From: Perkinsus marinus ATCC 50983
Lineage: Eukaryota > Perkinsozoa > Perkinsida > Perkinsidae
Direction of reading: 5' to 3'
Assembly (NCBI RefSeq): GCF_000006405.1
Contig: NW_003213656.1
Coordinates: 124,001-188,000 of the forward strand
Length of the DNA: 64,000 bases
Shown: piece after piece, positions 40,588-52,437 of the stretch
Numbering within the stretch: position 1 is the first letter of the stretch
Layout: every line of letters begins with the position of its first letter
Notes under the pieces: generated by a model
Seen by the model: only the letters and a program-made list of their open reading frames with translations
Databases searched by the model: none
What the model was told of the DNA's origin: nothing
Position numbers and translations under genes: made by a program

Positions 40588-41803
40588 CTAACAAGCTCCA
40601 ACTCATTCGCGTTTCGGATCGAAGACAGACCTCAGACATATTCCGCTGATACCGCTGTAGAGGAGACCAATTCTGCGATCCACTCTCGGGATTGTCCCCG
40701 AAGGGCTAGCGCCGACCTCCGCAACTAGGCGCCATGCTGAAAAATCTCAGTCCCCTCATTGTTGGCATAAATGAGATTCCGATCAACAAAACCATTTTGA
40801 ATTCAATTCATGCAGTATTAATTAGTATGAAGTATGAATCATACTTCGATTCAATAAATTCGAGTGAATTTCAATCAAATTCAAATCAAGTTAATTTCAG
40901 CTAGATAATATCTAGTAGATATCTGGTGAATTTCAAATAATTTTCAAGTAATCTTCAGTTGAATTTCGCGCGAATCGCGAGTAAATTTCAGGTGAATTTC
41001 AAGCGAATTTCGGGTAAATTTCAGGTGAACTTGAATGATCTTACAATGGAATTCATCTCATCAACACGAAGCAAGATAGTAGTTCTTGGAGGAAGAGTAA
41101 AGCCTTAGCTATCTGACTAGCAACAATCGAGTCATCCATAATGAGAAGCGACGAGGGTTAAGACACAAAGATAAGTTTTTGCCGCTCGCTTGTCTGGCGT
41201 CTGGAGCGAATACTCGGCGATACGCAGAGGGTACTCCACATCACAGAGTGCACCTCTGGCTTAGTTGAAGCTTCGTTAGCACTTCGACCAGACACAGGTT
41301 CGCGGCTAAGACTTAGTCGCTAAGTTTGGCAAGTTGCGCTCAATCCAAATGGCGAGGCGAAACAACGCGATTTCTCACTATATCAGCGGACAATGTCCGC
41401 CGGACATCCCCATGGGGCATAATGACACAACGGTCAAGGGTGTGATCGTATCTCCACAACTGGGCACGCAACGTGCTGCATCCCGTTGACCGGAGGTCGA
41501 CTCCTATATTCCGTCATTGTGGTCTCAAATTAATTCGTGTATGGCTCACGAATTGACGCACTAATAGATCTGGGAAAGATCTGTGACAGTACCTGCAAGT
41601 GAATGCGAATAACATGTAAGAAAATTGCTATGTACTAAGAGGTTCAGCGCCAAATCCCACGTTTTAGTCATCTAGTCTAAGTCTGAGTTACCAACTGTGG
41701 AAGGAGACTACAGCAATTACTCATGCTGCTCCAAATCATTGAACCGCTAAATTTGAACGCAATGTCATCGGAGATGTGATGAAGTCTCACAGCCATGCAG
41801 AAG
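40588..41803. other. Intergenic region with degenerate short repeat
   Basis: No protein gene is supported. The stretch 40840-41035 repeats GTGAATTTCAA, GTAAATTTCAGGTGAATTTC and relatives on a period of roughly 12 bases. Around 41421-41519 a possible 6-bp pairing (AATGAC/GTCATT) flanks a GGAGGTCGACTCC T-arm-like word, but no anticodon arm is convincing. Confidence 0.5.
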
Positions 41804-42692
41804 TCAAGAGGCAGGAAAATCGCTGGAGCTCATCTGCAATGCGCGGCTCTTTCCCAGCATCCGTTGAGTAGTCTCGTACTGCTTATCGAGTCTTTCAATT
41901 ATCTCATCAACGAAATCATGATCGGGAGACGAATCCATAGTCGTAGAGACAATGTCCACCGTCGCTTCGACCGGTCCTATCCTATCGCCGTCGGCGGTCG
42001 GAGGTTCCTCCGTGACCGAACTCGCGTTAGGCCACTCGAGATTTCGCAGCCTCGCCTCAAGCTGGTCTAAGCGGGACTCGACCTGCTCTGAGAGCGTATC
42101 CACTTTCAGCTCAACAGAGCTAACTGCTCTGACGAGCCGTTCCATAGAATCGGACATGCAGTCCATCCCAACAGTTGGAGCATTCGGAGACGGCCGACTC
42201 CTTGCATCCTCAATAGAAAGTGAACTTTGGAGACAATTTGTTTTCGTCCTTTGAACCAAGGCAGGCTCGCCCGTTCTCTTAGTTGTCCTAAGGAGGAAGA
42301 ATCGATTAGTACTGGATACTCGGAAATCCAAAGCGGGTGATAACCATTCTTGTCGGTTCAATGCAATAGAACGAAGTATTCACACTCAGTTCGCACCGCG
42401 GGATTGACTGCATTAGCTTCCCTCCTAGCTGCTTATCCAGTTTGAGAAGCTCCTCGGCCACCCGAGACGTCATGTCCAACTTTTTCAATAGAAAGCCGCT
42501 AGAGAAGAACTGCTGTAGTGTGATGCACGGGCTGATCTCGAGAACTTCCCGCATGAATTTGTAAACAATCTACAACAGCCATATTGACTTCGAGACTATT
42601 GATTCACTCACCTTCATAAACTCGAGATCCGACTTGTATGCTCCGAATTCTTCATATTTTCCGTGAATGTGCAGTGTTATTCGGGGTGACAT
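41804..42692 (-). CDS. Coiled-coil protein, three exons
   Basis: The start at 42690-42692 gives MSPRITLHIHGKYEEFGAYK. A 42-base GTGAGT intron leads to IVYKFMREVLEISPCITLQQ, then TSRVAEELLKLDKQLGGKLM. A GTACTA...CTTAG intron of ~25 bases leads to TTKRTGEPALVQRTK and an Asp/Ser linker. The last part is a coiled coil (RLVRAVSSVELKVDTLSEQV, ESRLDQLEARLRNLE), ending SSSDFPAS. Both joins keep frame. I do not recognise the family. Its start codon overlaps an ATG on the other strand (42691-42693). Confidence 0.6.
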
Positions 42693-42989
42693 GGTCAAGA
42701 AGAAGAAATGGTATATCCCTAGGAGATCTGTAGCCTTACCTACCAAGAAGAGTTCTTCTGATGAACTGATACAGTATTACATTCGCTCAAGAGTCTGTCA
42801 TAGTATAAGTTATCAGGAGGTTCATGATGACATTTTCGGAGATGAGTTAGAAGCCTCATTGCTGCTTGTCGCACACGATATTGAGAATTCTTGAGGACGA
42901 CCGGTGTTGACATTGTATCGTCAAATCACACAACTGAAGGCCTGACAACCGCCACAAAACCTCCGACACAACGAGAGGTCACCGAGGAA

Positions 42990-44199
42990 TATACATCCAA
43001 GAGCAATCTAAGCTTCTTTCCCAGTAATGCTGACTTTAACTGCTTTGCTGCTGCGCTTTTTGCTCTATCCCCCAGCAGTCATGAGATGCCGCTTCAGTCG
43101 CCCTGAATAAGATTCCCCGGTGCAACATAGGTAATTCCGGAGGAAAAACGAGTATAGATTCGGGGAACACAAGCATAGAAATACCCTTGACGGTCCCGGG
43201 ATACAGTCTCTCCTTGTGAGCAGCTCCAACATTCGACACTGGTTGAATCCTATATGTCTCTGCTCCAGATAGAGGCCGCGTGGCTAAGAAAGCAAGACAC
43301 TTCGATTGTGAAAGAGTCCCCGTCATTGAATACCGTACCATCGAGAGCGATACCACGATTGGGAATCATTGCATGCCTCCTACTCTGGACCTTTTGCTGT
43401 TGCTGAGCTGTCAACCGTGGACCCTGAGTATTGCGAAGGTTCAAACACAGCGGAGAGCGTGAATGTGACCTTCTGCTATGGGATGGCTCACGAAGCCTGT
43501 CGCATATCCTCTGCAGTGGCTTTGATGTACCTCAAAGCAGGGAGCTAGTCCATACACAGTCGAAGCTATACCTCGATATATTCCCACGAGTTTCATTCCC
43601 TCGATTCTGAATCAGTTTGAGCCAATGCTGTATCAGCTGCTCCTCGACCACCTGAGAAATGACGCATGAAGTTGAAGCATTATCTCCCAAGTGGTCGCAT
43701 GAACTTACAGTATTTTCAGTGGTCTCGTCTTTATGATAGTACATATCTTTCACTGCCCAGCCACGTACTTTAGTACGACAACTCTCTGGATCGTAGAGTG
43801 CGTTAGCACCTTTTCGATCAAATCCTGAGATCACACATCACGTTTCATGAAACACTGGATAAGCTGAAATTGTTAAAATTTGTCGGAATTCCCGCAAACG
43901 GAGAAAATCATTACGAACGAGTTCAGTAACTCGCAATGTCAAGCGCGATACTACTTCCGACTTCCTGCGGGCTATGGGACGGGGAGTTGACGGTAGCCCC
44001 TGGAGAGGAATCCATCTCCATAGGTAATAGCAGAGCCTTGTCTTGATACTGTTGACGATCGTCCAATGATGCTGCGCTTGCCCGTGCCTCCGGATATGAT
44101 GTTCACTCGGGAGAAAAATATTTGACACTGGAGAACCGCAGGATATCCCACCAACTCAAACACGAGGCAAGAGAATGAAAGCGATTGGACGCTCGCCAA
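42990..44199 (-). CDS. Unrecognised multi-exon gene
   Basis: Minus-strand pieces in order: a hydrophobic start ASVQSLSFSCLVFELVGYPA, then MISGFDRKGANALYDPESCR with GWAVKDMYYHKDETTEN, then VVEEQLIQHWLKLIQNRGNE, then VQSRRHAMIPNRGIALDGTV joined by a ~50-base intron to RIQPVSNVGAAHKERLYPGT and FPESILVFPPELPMLHRG. Frames and GT...AG sites support the last join. The first pieces are less certain, and the region may hold more than one gene. Confidence 0.35.
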
Positions 44200-44459
44200 T
44201 ATCTAGATTATCTGATGGATAATTGAATTCCGCTTGATGATAATATAACTTGCAACACCCAACGAATGCCAAGTATACAGTATGATACTACCGTAAAACC
44301 GAGGCCAATAGTGCTACAACCATTGAATAAACTTGTGCGACAAGTAAACCATCACTCAGAAACCAGACCTTAAACTGAGACTGGGGCCACCAATTGATTC
44401 TACGTGCGAGAAACAACAAACGGGTCACCGAACATATCTAAGTGGCCATCCAGATGCCA

Positions 44460-45793
44460 TTACGGGAACACAACTGGTGGAGGCTCTCGACAATCACAAT
44501 CACGTTTGTTCCAGAAAGCACTTCCATAGGAACCGTAGAGCTCTTCGCCAGGATGTATATACCTGATGACCAAACCTACATGAAAGATACCCACGAGACT
44601 GCCCTACACTACCTTGTAGCTTTAACAACTAGCATTTCCACACCTGTAGCAGTGACAGATGTTGCGAGCGGAGATGCGGGAGTCCTCTTGCAGCTCCTAG
44701 TTGATCTCGGCTCAACGACCGATACCTCAATTGGGCAGAATTCAACATTGTTGAAGGATGAGCCAGAGCCACCCATATTGATTAGCTGACCAACATACAT
44801 CCCCTTCATCAGACAAGTAAAGAGACCATCGACATATATGAGCTTATGCATGAGCGGGATACAATGAGAGGATAGTGCTCCACCGAAATTATCCTTCATC
44901 CAATGCCTCTGTGCCTCGGAAAATAAGTGCCCCGAATAAAGAGTAATTACTTCGTTCTTGTGAAAGCTCTTCATCGCGAAGACACCTCTACCGCCGCCGA
45001 ATATCCGGGACCATCTTACCGTCAACGCCTCGTTGTCTCCGAGTGCATAAGCTTTCTGTAGGAGTAATTCGAGAGAACAAGTACGGCCACTGAGAATCAG
45101 TCTGGTATCATCATCTTCCGTAGAGCAGCAGTCTTTCCACGGTTGCGGGAAGTAGTTCGGTAACATGGTTTCACAAGCGTCATCGGCGTCATCCGTATAT
45201 CGACAATAGGGGAGCTTATACTGCTCGAACCACTGTTCCTGTTCGAGATGAGGCATGAGACCACATAGTCTAGCTTTGTCCGGATGTACGAAGTACATAT
45301 CTTGACTACCCACTACATCTCTGTCCTTCTTATGCCTTCCGTGTGTGCATGTTAGCTGCAGCTCAGCAGCAGTTGGAGCACACTCAGTTATCTCTGCTAG
45401 ACTCCGTGATTCCCCATCGATCCACCCAACGAAAAACCGCATATCCCATCGTATCTTATCATCCCTTGTCGCCTCAGACTTGACAATAATCTTCCTGGCG
45501 AGATACTGCTCAGCTACATCCCTCAAAGCTTGGGAGTCAGCTGAGCCCGAGGTCTCTCCCTGGAAGTCTGGCATGGTCAGAGGACAACCCAACTCGGAAG
45601 TCGATGTCGTTGATTCAGTAGCGTCTTCCCGAGGAGGGATCGCCGGTGGCTCCTCGATAGAGCGCTTACGCTTCGGCGGCCTCCCTCGACGTCGACGTAC
45701 GATAATCTCGGTTCCACTCAGAGAGGACGGCGGTGGAGGTTCAGACATGTGAGAAATACAGAGCTCACAAAATGCTGGATGAACCAGGCTCAC
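44460..45793 (-). CDS. AT-hook / SET-domain protein methyltransferase
   Basis: Two exons. Starts at 45793 or 45748 are possible; MSEPPPPSSLSGTEIIV (45748) looks better. An AT-hook, RRRRGRPPKRKR, lies near the N-terminus. The SET core is C-terminal: GGGRGVFAMKSFHKNEVITL with the GxG motif, YVDGLF, then GQLINMGGSGSSFNNVEFCP in place of the usual RFxNHSCxPN. A 50-base intron (GTAGTG...CATCAG, 44612-44563) leads to VYIPGEELYGSYGSAFWN, the closing ELxxxYG/W motif, and the stop at 44460. No post-SET Cys cluster is present. It probably methylates a lysine of histone or another chromatin protein. The NHS motif is replaced by NMG, so activity is uncertain. Confidence 0.75.
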
Positions 45794-45896
45794 TGATCAT
45801 CGACGCTGGGTACTCGACATATTTGAAAGTTACAGGAGACTATTTTCATGGAGTCATGGAACGGTATCCCTAGCAACCCATTAACTTGCATGCGCC

Positions 45897-46094
45897 ATGG
45901 CTTACCACCTTCGCCGCGATGAGATAGGTCCCGGTCCGGGACCGGGACCTTCTGTGCCACAGAAGGGGGCAATCGCGAGTTCTCCAAACGGGACGTTGGG
46001 ACGGATGCATTTCCCATTACTGGAGGCCGACCCAATAAAGTATGTGGAAAAGCCGCCGAAGAGAGCTGAGTTCTGCACCTACAACTCACTCTAG
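45897..46094 (+). CDS. Short open frame carrying a double hairpin
   Basis: A 65-codon frame, MAYHLRRDEIGPGPGPGPSV through KPPKRAEFCTYNSL. The Gly-Pro run is encoded by a hairpin (45926-45950). It lies upstream of, and divergent from, the SET gene. No homolog is recognised. It could be a small gene or chance. Confidence 0.3.
   Translation: MAYHLRRDEIGPGPGPGPSVPQKGAIASSPNGTLGRMHFPLLEADPIKYVEKPPKRAEFCTYNSL
45926..45966. repeat. Two overlapping perfect hairpins
   Basis: AGGTCCCGGT/ACCGGGACCT (10-bp arms, loop CCGGG, 45926-45950) is followed by CCTTCTGTG/CACAGAAGG (9-bp arms, 1-base loop, 45948-45966). They share CCT, so both cannot be fully paired at once. Confidence 0.9.
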
Positions 46095-46427
46095 ACGGGC
46101 TCAGACGCTCAGCTGGATGTCCTGGACGCTACACTCGGGTACCTTCCTCGCTTCTTGGGATAATCGTGGTGCTTTCGACCGTAGACCATCGTGCTAGTGC
46201 TGACGACTGCGCTGCCAGCTATTGTCATTCTTTTGACAAGTTTTGTCGTTGCCCTCTACTGCGAGATCGACGACCTTGGCCTTGAAGCTCTTCCCAATAG
46301 AGGGAGCTACGGAAAGAGTTACTAGAGAATGATGACATACAAAACCACGCAGTAACTAACCCCTAACATTTCGCCATAGCCTTTACTCAATGAGGAGCAA
46401 GTCAGAAAATGCGGCACTATTGAAATA

Positions 46428-47260
46428 TTAATGCTTCGTATCAAATCGTTGCTTCAAAGTCTGATAGTGCTCACGGAGCTGCTTCACCTGAGATAAGGAG
46501 AATACTCAGCGCTACAAGGCGTCCTCCAATGACCTACCGACATGAGCCTGAGCCCCAACGGTGGGTCCTCTCGGTTGGCTGTGTACACTTCTACTATTCG
46601 ACCAATCAGCTCGTCCTTCCGGCCCGCGTCTTCTAAGGAGCTCCCTCGGGCGGAACTTCCAAGACCTGTTGGGGACATCTAGGTGAGATGGTCCTCCGCA
46701 TCCCCTCCCCACCTCGAGTGCGATGTTGTTCCTCTCTCTGCTCTGCCGCTGCCGCTGCCCGCTCCCTTTTCTCGTCGGGGTCACTCGTCTTACCAATCAC
46801 CTTAGATGGAGGGCCTAGGACAGTGGGTTTCCACTGACTCACCTGAGGCTGCAACGATGTGGTGGTGGTGTGGTATGGGACGGGCTGAAGAACGGGAGCC
46901 TCTGCACGCACAGGTGTGACGGCACCCTCGTCGTCCTCATACAGCTTGTAGGATGGACAGCATGCACTGACCATCACGAGAGAGCAGTCAGAGAGTCGCA
47001 TCGCCACGCTGGCTCACCCTTTGATAGATCGTAAAGTGGTAGTACAACATGACGCGCATGAGTGGTAGGCCGACCCCAAGCATCCTGCCCTCTTGCCTGA
47101 AGGAGACGTTTTCTCGGGCATTGAGGAATAGCCTCAACCGGACGTAAAAGCCACGCTGAAAAACTAAAGACGAGATACAGTTCACTGACCGATGGAATCC
47201 CACCGACCATGAATGAACACGCAAAACAGAACATGCACTTGAAAATACATTTACATGGGC
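46428..47260 (-). CDS. Unrecognised multi-exon protein with charged C-terminus
   Basis: The exon RGFYVRLRLFLNARENVSFR through PLMRVMLYYHFTIYQR is bounded by TTTTTCAG and GTGAGC. The next is LYEDDEGAVTPVRAEAPVLQ, ending at GTGAGT. After a ~28-base intron comes a lysine/arginine/alanine-rich helix (DPDEKRERAAAAAEQREEQH). A later exon has GRKDELIGRIVEVYTANRED, then a 50-base intron and VKQLREHYQTLKQRFDTKH, stop at 46428. Hydrophobic and coiled parts suggest a membrane-associated protein. Family and start are unknown. Confidence 0.4.
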
Positions 47261-47853
47261 CCCCCTTCAATGGACACTAACTACGACCATACCGGTATCG
47301 ATGGGCAGAGGGGCTTTCACAGATGACCATTGGGATGGCCATGTACTGCTACTCACTCAACCTTAGAGAAGACCTAGGACTACTACTTTCTACTAAACGG
47401 CCAGCAGGGCACTGCTAGACTGGTATACCACCACCAGTGCAGTAGTGCCCTGGTAGACAGAGGGACAGTATATGGCATGAGCAGTCGCACCTCAGTGAGC
47501 ACCCCATTCCATGCAGGCCAGCTTCCATATCCTTAGACCCCCAAGCACACATGCTGGCAACACAGGCTTCGCAGCGTCCACTAGCATCCTCGAGAGAAGA
47601 GAGGGTGGGTGACGGAGACCCTAGGGCCACACCAACTGTCTAGGTCTTCGATACATAGGGACATGGGCAGGGCTCATCCTACACTCCCCAGTCTTGGGTG
47701 ATAACGAAGAGTGAATATATAGTGAAGGGATAGAGCCATGTCGTAGGAGCATTATGGCTGTTCTTAGAGACACAATGAGATCTCAACTGCATAGGGACTA
47801 TCCAACACAGACCCGGAGGGAGATTGAAAATCAATTATCACCTCGTCATCACG

Positions 47854-49539
47854 TTAGAACACAACAGCAGGGGGAGACGGTGGAGGAGGAGGGGCCGAGG
47901 GACTATGAGTCTCCATAGGATAGGGCTGGGCCATGCCATCACCGCCAACAACACTGCGCTGTATGAAGGGTGGCCCTGGTGACGGACCACCGTAGCCTTG
48001 GTGATACCCCGGATGAGCAGGGTAACCAGGACGACCAAAAGCTTGCTGTCTATAGTAGGCCGCCGTTCGACGAGCCCCCTCAGTTGCGGCTTCGTATATT
48101 TGCTGCTTATTGGCGTCCCATCTCTCACAATGACCTGACCACACAGTCGAGCATGCACCCCACGGCTAAAAGCTTGCTATAAGTCTAACCCAATGTACTA
48201 GAGAGGACTCGTCTGGCATTACTCGGCCGGAATGTGCCCATGGAAACCTAAAAATATTCCGCATTAGTACCTGTGGGCCTAGTCCGCACCATAGGGGGCA
48301 GCTCTGTGCACTCCAACGGGACATACCCCACCTTGATATCAGTCGATGCCCTCAGCGGCATCACCGCTTTCCCTGAGGAGTTGCTGCAACGGCTGCTACC
48401 CAGCAGTAGCATTGAGGCCCACCTTCCCTGAGTTTCGCTTCAAAATAGTTCGGCTGTATCGCGTTGATCCACCCGAGGAGTTGGCTAGCCGAGGGTGGAT
48501 CGAAAACCTCCCCCAGCCACTCCCACCTATCGAGGTGACCTCCTACCTGGCCATGTCACAAGGCCCTACCTCTCAGTTATGGGGTTCCAAAACGCACGCA
48601 CTAGGTCTTTCCTCGCCGCAGGGTCCGTGGGAGGCCTGGTGGGTGGTCCCATACCGCTGTAGGGGTTACCATCACTGGGCATACCATTCCAGTAGTCAGG
48701 ATCGTGAGGATGTGCCCTTCGATGAAGCGACCGTAACTGAGCGAGCCCTTCCCTGGTACACAGCCAATGTTTATAGTGTGTTGAATTTAATCATGCCCAA
48801 TACGAATCTTACGAAGAGCTGTACAGGAAGTTCCCATGCTACAGAGCACTACTGTTTCCTCTGTCGGATAAATGCCCTCGAGATGACCGAGTCGAACCCC
48901 TCCCCCCCCAGACGCCATACTACCGCAAAGAAGGGCACTGCAAATATGAATGCCCAGAGGGTGAATATTTGGAAGCCCGACATAGGCCTAGCCTCCCGCA
49001 TCCATCGGGCCTTCTTCTCATCCATAGTCTCCTCCTCGTTGGCTCCCCTCGATCGTCCACTATACTGCTCATGATGTGGTGATTGCCGATGGTACGTGTG
49101 GTGATACCCCGCTGGCCCTTGTTGCATCCTAGTGTCGTATCTGCCCTAACTCACTACTCTCATGGTGAACCCAAGCGAGCCACTCCCTGGAACTTACTCC
49201 TTTCTAGTGGTGGGGTTGTGCAGTACATTATAAGCTCGAGTCACTTGGCGGAACTTCTCTGTGAAGGCATGATCTCCACCAGTCATATCGGGATGGTATC
49301 GCTTTGCCAGTTTTTTATACGCCATGTTGATCTCCACCCGAGTGGCCCTAAGGAGCCTCAAAAATACCCCTGCCTCGTCCTAGGAAGGCCCCTCACGTTT
49401 TCCTCACGCCTAGTATGTCATAGTAATCCGGTGCTCCATGATGCCCCGAGAAGCTTCGATGAGAATAAGTGGCATTCACTCGACAGCTTATACCGTGCAC
49501 CCGGCTATACACATGGATTCGGGTCAAAGGCAAGAGCAT
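47854..49539 (-). CDS. J-domain protein, possibly mitochondrial, with membrane helix
   Basis: The start at 49537-49539 gives MLLPLTRIHVYSRVHGISCR, basic and free of acidic residues, like a mitochondrial presequence. APDYYDILGV meets a ~37-base intron. The J-domain resumes ATRVEINMAYKKLAKRYHPD with intact HPD, then FTEKFRQVTRAYNVLHNP. Downstream exons give ARWMREARPMSGFQIFTLWA with a TM helix (FIFAVPFFAVVW), then GNPYSGMGPPTRPPTDPAAR and DLVRAFWNPITER. The last exon is ANKQQIYEAATEGARRTAAY, ending in a Pro-rich tail at 47854. It would recruit Hsp70 at a membrane. Joining the last two exons to the J-domain gene is inferred. Confidence 0.65.
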
Positions 49540-50714
49540 CAGTTCCCAACGGCGGTCATCAATACAGAATCAACACAACCTGGATAGACCACTAGTGGTA
49601 GACTGGGAAGAAGGGCGATGAAGAGGGATAACAGGGCGGCGCGTTAGTTACAAATCCCCTAAGGTGTGCTTAGCGTACTGAGCTCATAGGGATCTGGCAT
49701 TGCTCCTACTACTACTACTGGGCCATATCAATGAGCCGATACTACTCTTTTGAGGCCGTTGACATGCGATATTCCCACACACATCTAAGCCCACGAAGGT
49801 GCGCACAAGTCGTGCACGCCGTGACGCAAGATACGCCACGAAATTGCAGGCGGCGCTGGCGTTCACTTCTCTGTCGGGGTCCCGTTTCTCAAGCTGGCCT
49901 CCTCGAGAAGTGCAAAGCAATGATCCTTCTCCAGGGTGATTGCTTCCTAGTGACATATCTTCTACCCGAAAAAGGGCCTTCGCTTGGTACTATTATAAAA
50001 GTAAGTGTGCTGACCATGGCTCTTGCTGGGGCAAATATCGATTCGAGAAATCCAACGATGATTGAATTGATGCTAGTTAGAGACACCATCATCAACAGCA
50101 AGTAGACCCTAAATGAATGCTCATTGAAGCTCCCTGTTCACTTCAATGTTTCGATCTCAATGTCCAAAGGACAGTTCGAGGAAGATCCTTTTCTTACATT
50201 GCAGGCTCCTGATGCATTTGAATCCTGTCATTTGTCCATAAGCATTTGAATGCTTTTGAAATCATAGTGGATGCATTAGAATGTCGGACCGCTTATCAAA
50301 GGGAATGTCCACTGGGTTCTGCGCCCTGTGGCATGTTTTACTTTCTGTAGTGTTTTGCATAGCGTTTGCATCGTACGGTAGTAGCGACGAATACTAGTCT
50401 TGAGACAGTCCCCTGCCCTGGTGAATGGGATGACCAGTTTGAAAGGCTTCATACATCATCGGGCATCGCTCGTGATTGAGATTCTAGTGGCACTGAAGGA
50501 TTCCTCCATGGGGACCATTAATCTTCGTGAATTCTTTGGACCCTAGGTCATACATTGGAATCTAGAGTCACTTTTATGCCTCTTAGAGTGTCTAAAAGCT
50601 TTCCTCCGGAGACTCCCTAGTATGAGTGTTTGATCGATCCGAATCGTTTGCACTGCAAAGGTTGCGATCGCGTTTTGATTGGAGCTCGTTTAGCGTTCTA
50701 TCGTTGTTGAAACA
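49540..50714. other. Spacer between J-protein and PCYT2 genes
   Basis: A plus frame near 49890-50010 (MILLQGDCFLVTYLLPEKGP) ends at a strong GTAAGT donor. A minus frame (LTSINSIIVGFLESIFAPAR) overlaps it. Neither can be extended, so no gene is called. From 50200 to 50300 GCATTTGAAT-type words recur. Otherwise nothing is seen. Confidence 0.35.
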
Positions 50715-52437
50715 ATGTCGGCCCCTAACGCTATTGTGCCCGAACGGAAGAAGGTGGCCCCTTGGGGTACTCGGTGGTCTTCTGGAGTCTCCTGAGCAGG
50801 TTCGTGGTTATCTGGATGGTTGTTTTGACATCATGCATAGCGGTCATTATAGCGCCATGAGGCAGGCTAAGGGTAGCGAGTAGCGGTTCCTGCACTTAGA
50901 AGCATTCCTGTTCGTCAGCCCAATGTGACATTCTTGTCGTCGGTGTTTATGCCGACAAAGATATCGTGCCTGACAAGGCGTTACCAGTGATGAAACAAGA
51001 GGAGAGGTTGGTCCAGCATGGTCTCTGCGAATGGTGATTGCTATATGTAACAGATATTCATTTTTGAAGCATCTGAAGTGGGTTGATGAAGTCCTGTATG
51101 GAGTGCCTGTAGTGCCGACTAAGGCATTCTTGGATTCTATTGGGGTCGACTTTTGCGTATGTTGCCTAGGAGTGGGAGTAGCGTGGGATTAGTATTGTCA
51201 GATTCACGGCGATAACATGCCAGTGAATGGTAAGGGAAGATGTGCCTATGACGACCTTAGAGATGCTGGTAGACTTCGTGTTATCAAACGTAAGCTGCTG
51301 CTAGGCTCCGATCCCTCTACTGTCCACTCCTTCTTCTCCTCAGGCGTAGACTGCGTTACCGTGACTGATCTCGTAGGAAGACTCATGGTTCAAACTAGGG
51401 ACCATCTGACTGGTCCCAGGATAGATGATGGTCTCGACATTCACACACGACAGATGTTGGTGGGGATAACAGCAGACTACTGCCGTGAACGGTTATGGCG
51501 TATTCTAAATCAGACACCCGGGAGTCCCATTTGTCGCGTCACCGATCTCGCTACCAACAGCATCGTGTCTAGCCCACGCATAATCTCTACTTCTCCTACG
51601 AGCAGTCGCAAGGTATCATTGGCTGTTGTAATGTACAGCGAATACAATCGGTTGTTCGTAGATTCTCATAACGAACATGGCCAAGCGCATCTCGGAATTT
51701 GCCTCACGCAAGACTCCAACAGCTGATGATGTCATTGTGTGAGTAACTCCTCTTCCTCTTCACGGAAGTTAGTGATTCTCCCTCTAGTTATATTGATGGG
51801 GCATTCGACATGTTCAATGCGGGCCATGCTTCCACTCTTGAGAAGGCCAAGGCTTATGGAACGTACGTGTTTCCTAGCCGCTTGTCCCTCTCATTGGAAC
51901 CTGATCAAGGTACCTCATTGTGGGCGTCTTCGACGATCGTACTGTCAATGAGATGAAGGGCTGCAACTATCCTGTCATGAATCTAGGCGAGAGGGTAACT
52001 CGTTCGAAGGCTTATAATCGTTGATTTGGTGGCGAACAGGTTCTCAATGTCTGCGCCTGTAAGCATGTCGATGATGTTGTTATTGCAGCACCTTTGGAGG
52101 CTACTGAGGACTTCCTCAGGACCATCAATGCCAATCTCGTTGTGCAAGGATCCAAGAGTACGTTATCCACCCATCAGGCTCTGATGAGTATTTCTCCTCA
52201 GCTCTCCACCCATCAGCTGGAGTGCCCTGTGATGAGCGCGGAGTAAGATTTCGGCGCTGCATACTTCTATGACTTATCAATCGGTTTTTGTTATCGCGAT
52301 TCTATGGTCTTGTGCAGGTCCATCAGAAGAATGATGTGCCCAAGAGGTTAGGTATATTCAAGGAGGTCGTCAGTGACTACCCTGCTCTTACCGTTACCAC
52401 TATTGCTGAGAGGATTGCTCGCAATAGGATGCAGTAG
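50715..52437 (+). CDS. PCYT2: CTP:phosphoethanolamine cytidylyltransferase
   Basis: The start at 50715 gives MSAPNAIVPERKK. A 46-base intron leads to the first cytidylyltransferase domain: VRGYLDGCFDIMHSGHYSAM with the catalytic HxGH (HSGH), CDILVVGVYADKDIVPDKAL, VVPTKAFLDSIGVDF, HGDNMPVNGKGRCAYDDLRD and CVTVTDLVGRL. A linker (SRKVSLAVV) leads to the second domain: YIDGAFDMFNAGHASTLEKA, LIVGVFDDRTVNEMKGCNYP, VMNLGERVLNVCACKHVDDV, KRLGIFKEVVSDYPALTVTT and IAERIARNRMQ. Two tandem domains are the PCYT2/ECT arrangement. It makes CDP-ethanolamine in the Kennedy pathway. The second domain's HxGH is NAGH. Confidence 0.93.

Noticed and set aside
41421-41519. A tRNA gene (AATGAC/GTCATT ends, GGTCGACTCC)
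   Set aside because: The anticodon arm cannot be drawn and the length is near 98 bases without a clear intron. The T-arm-like word alone is not enough.
48346-49074. A 242-codon plus-strand open frame
   Set aside because: It lies antisense to exons of the J-domain protein (48.4-49.1 kb), has no recognisable domain, and the minus strand shows splice sites and a membrane helix.
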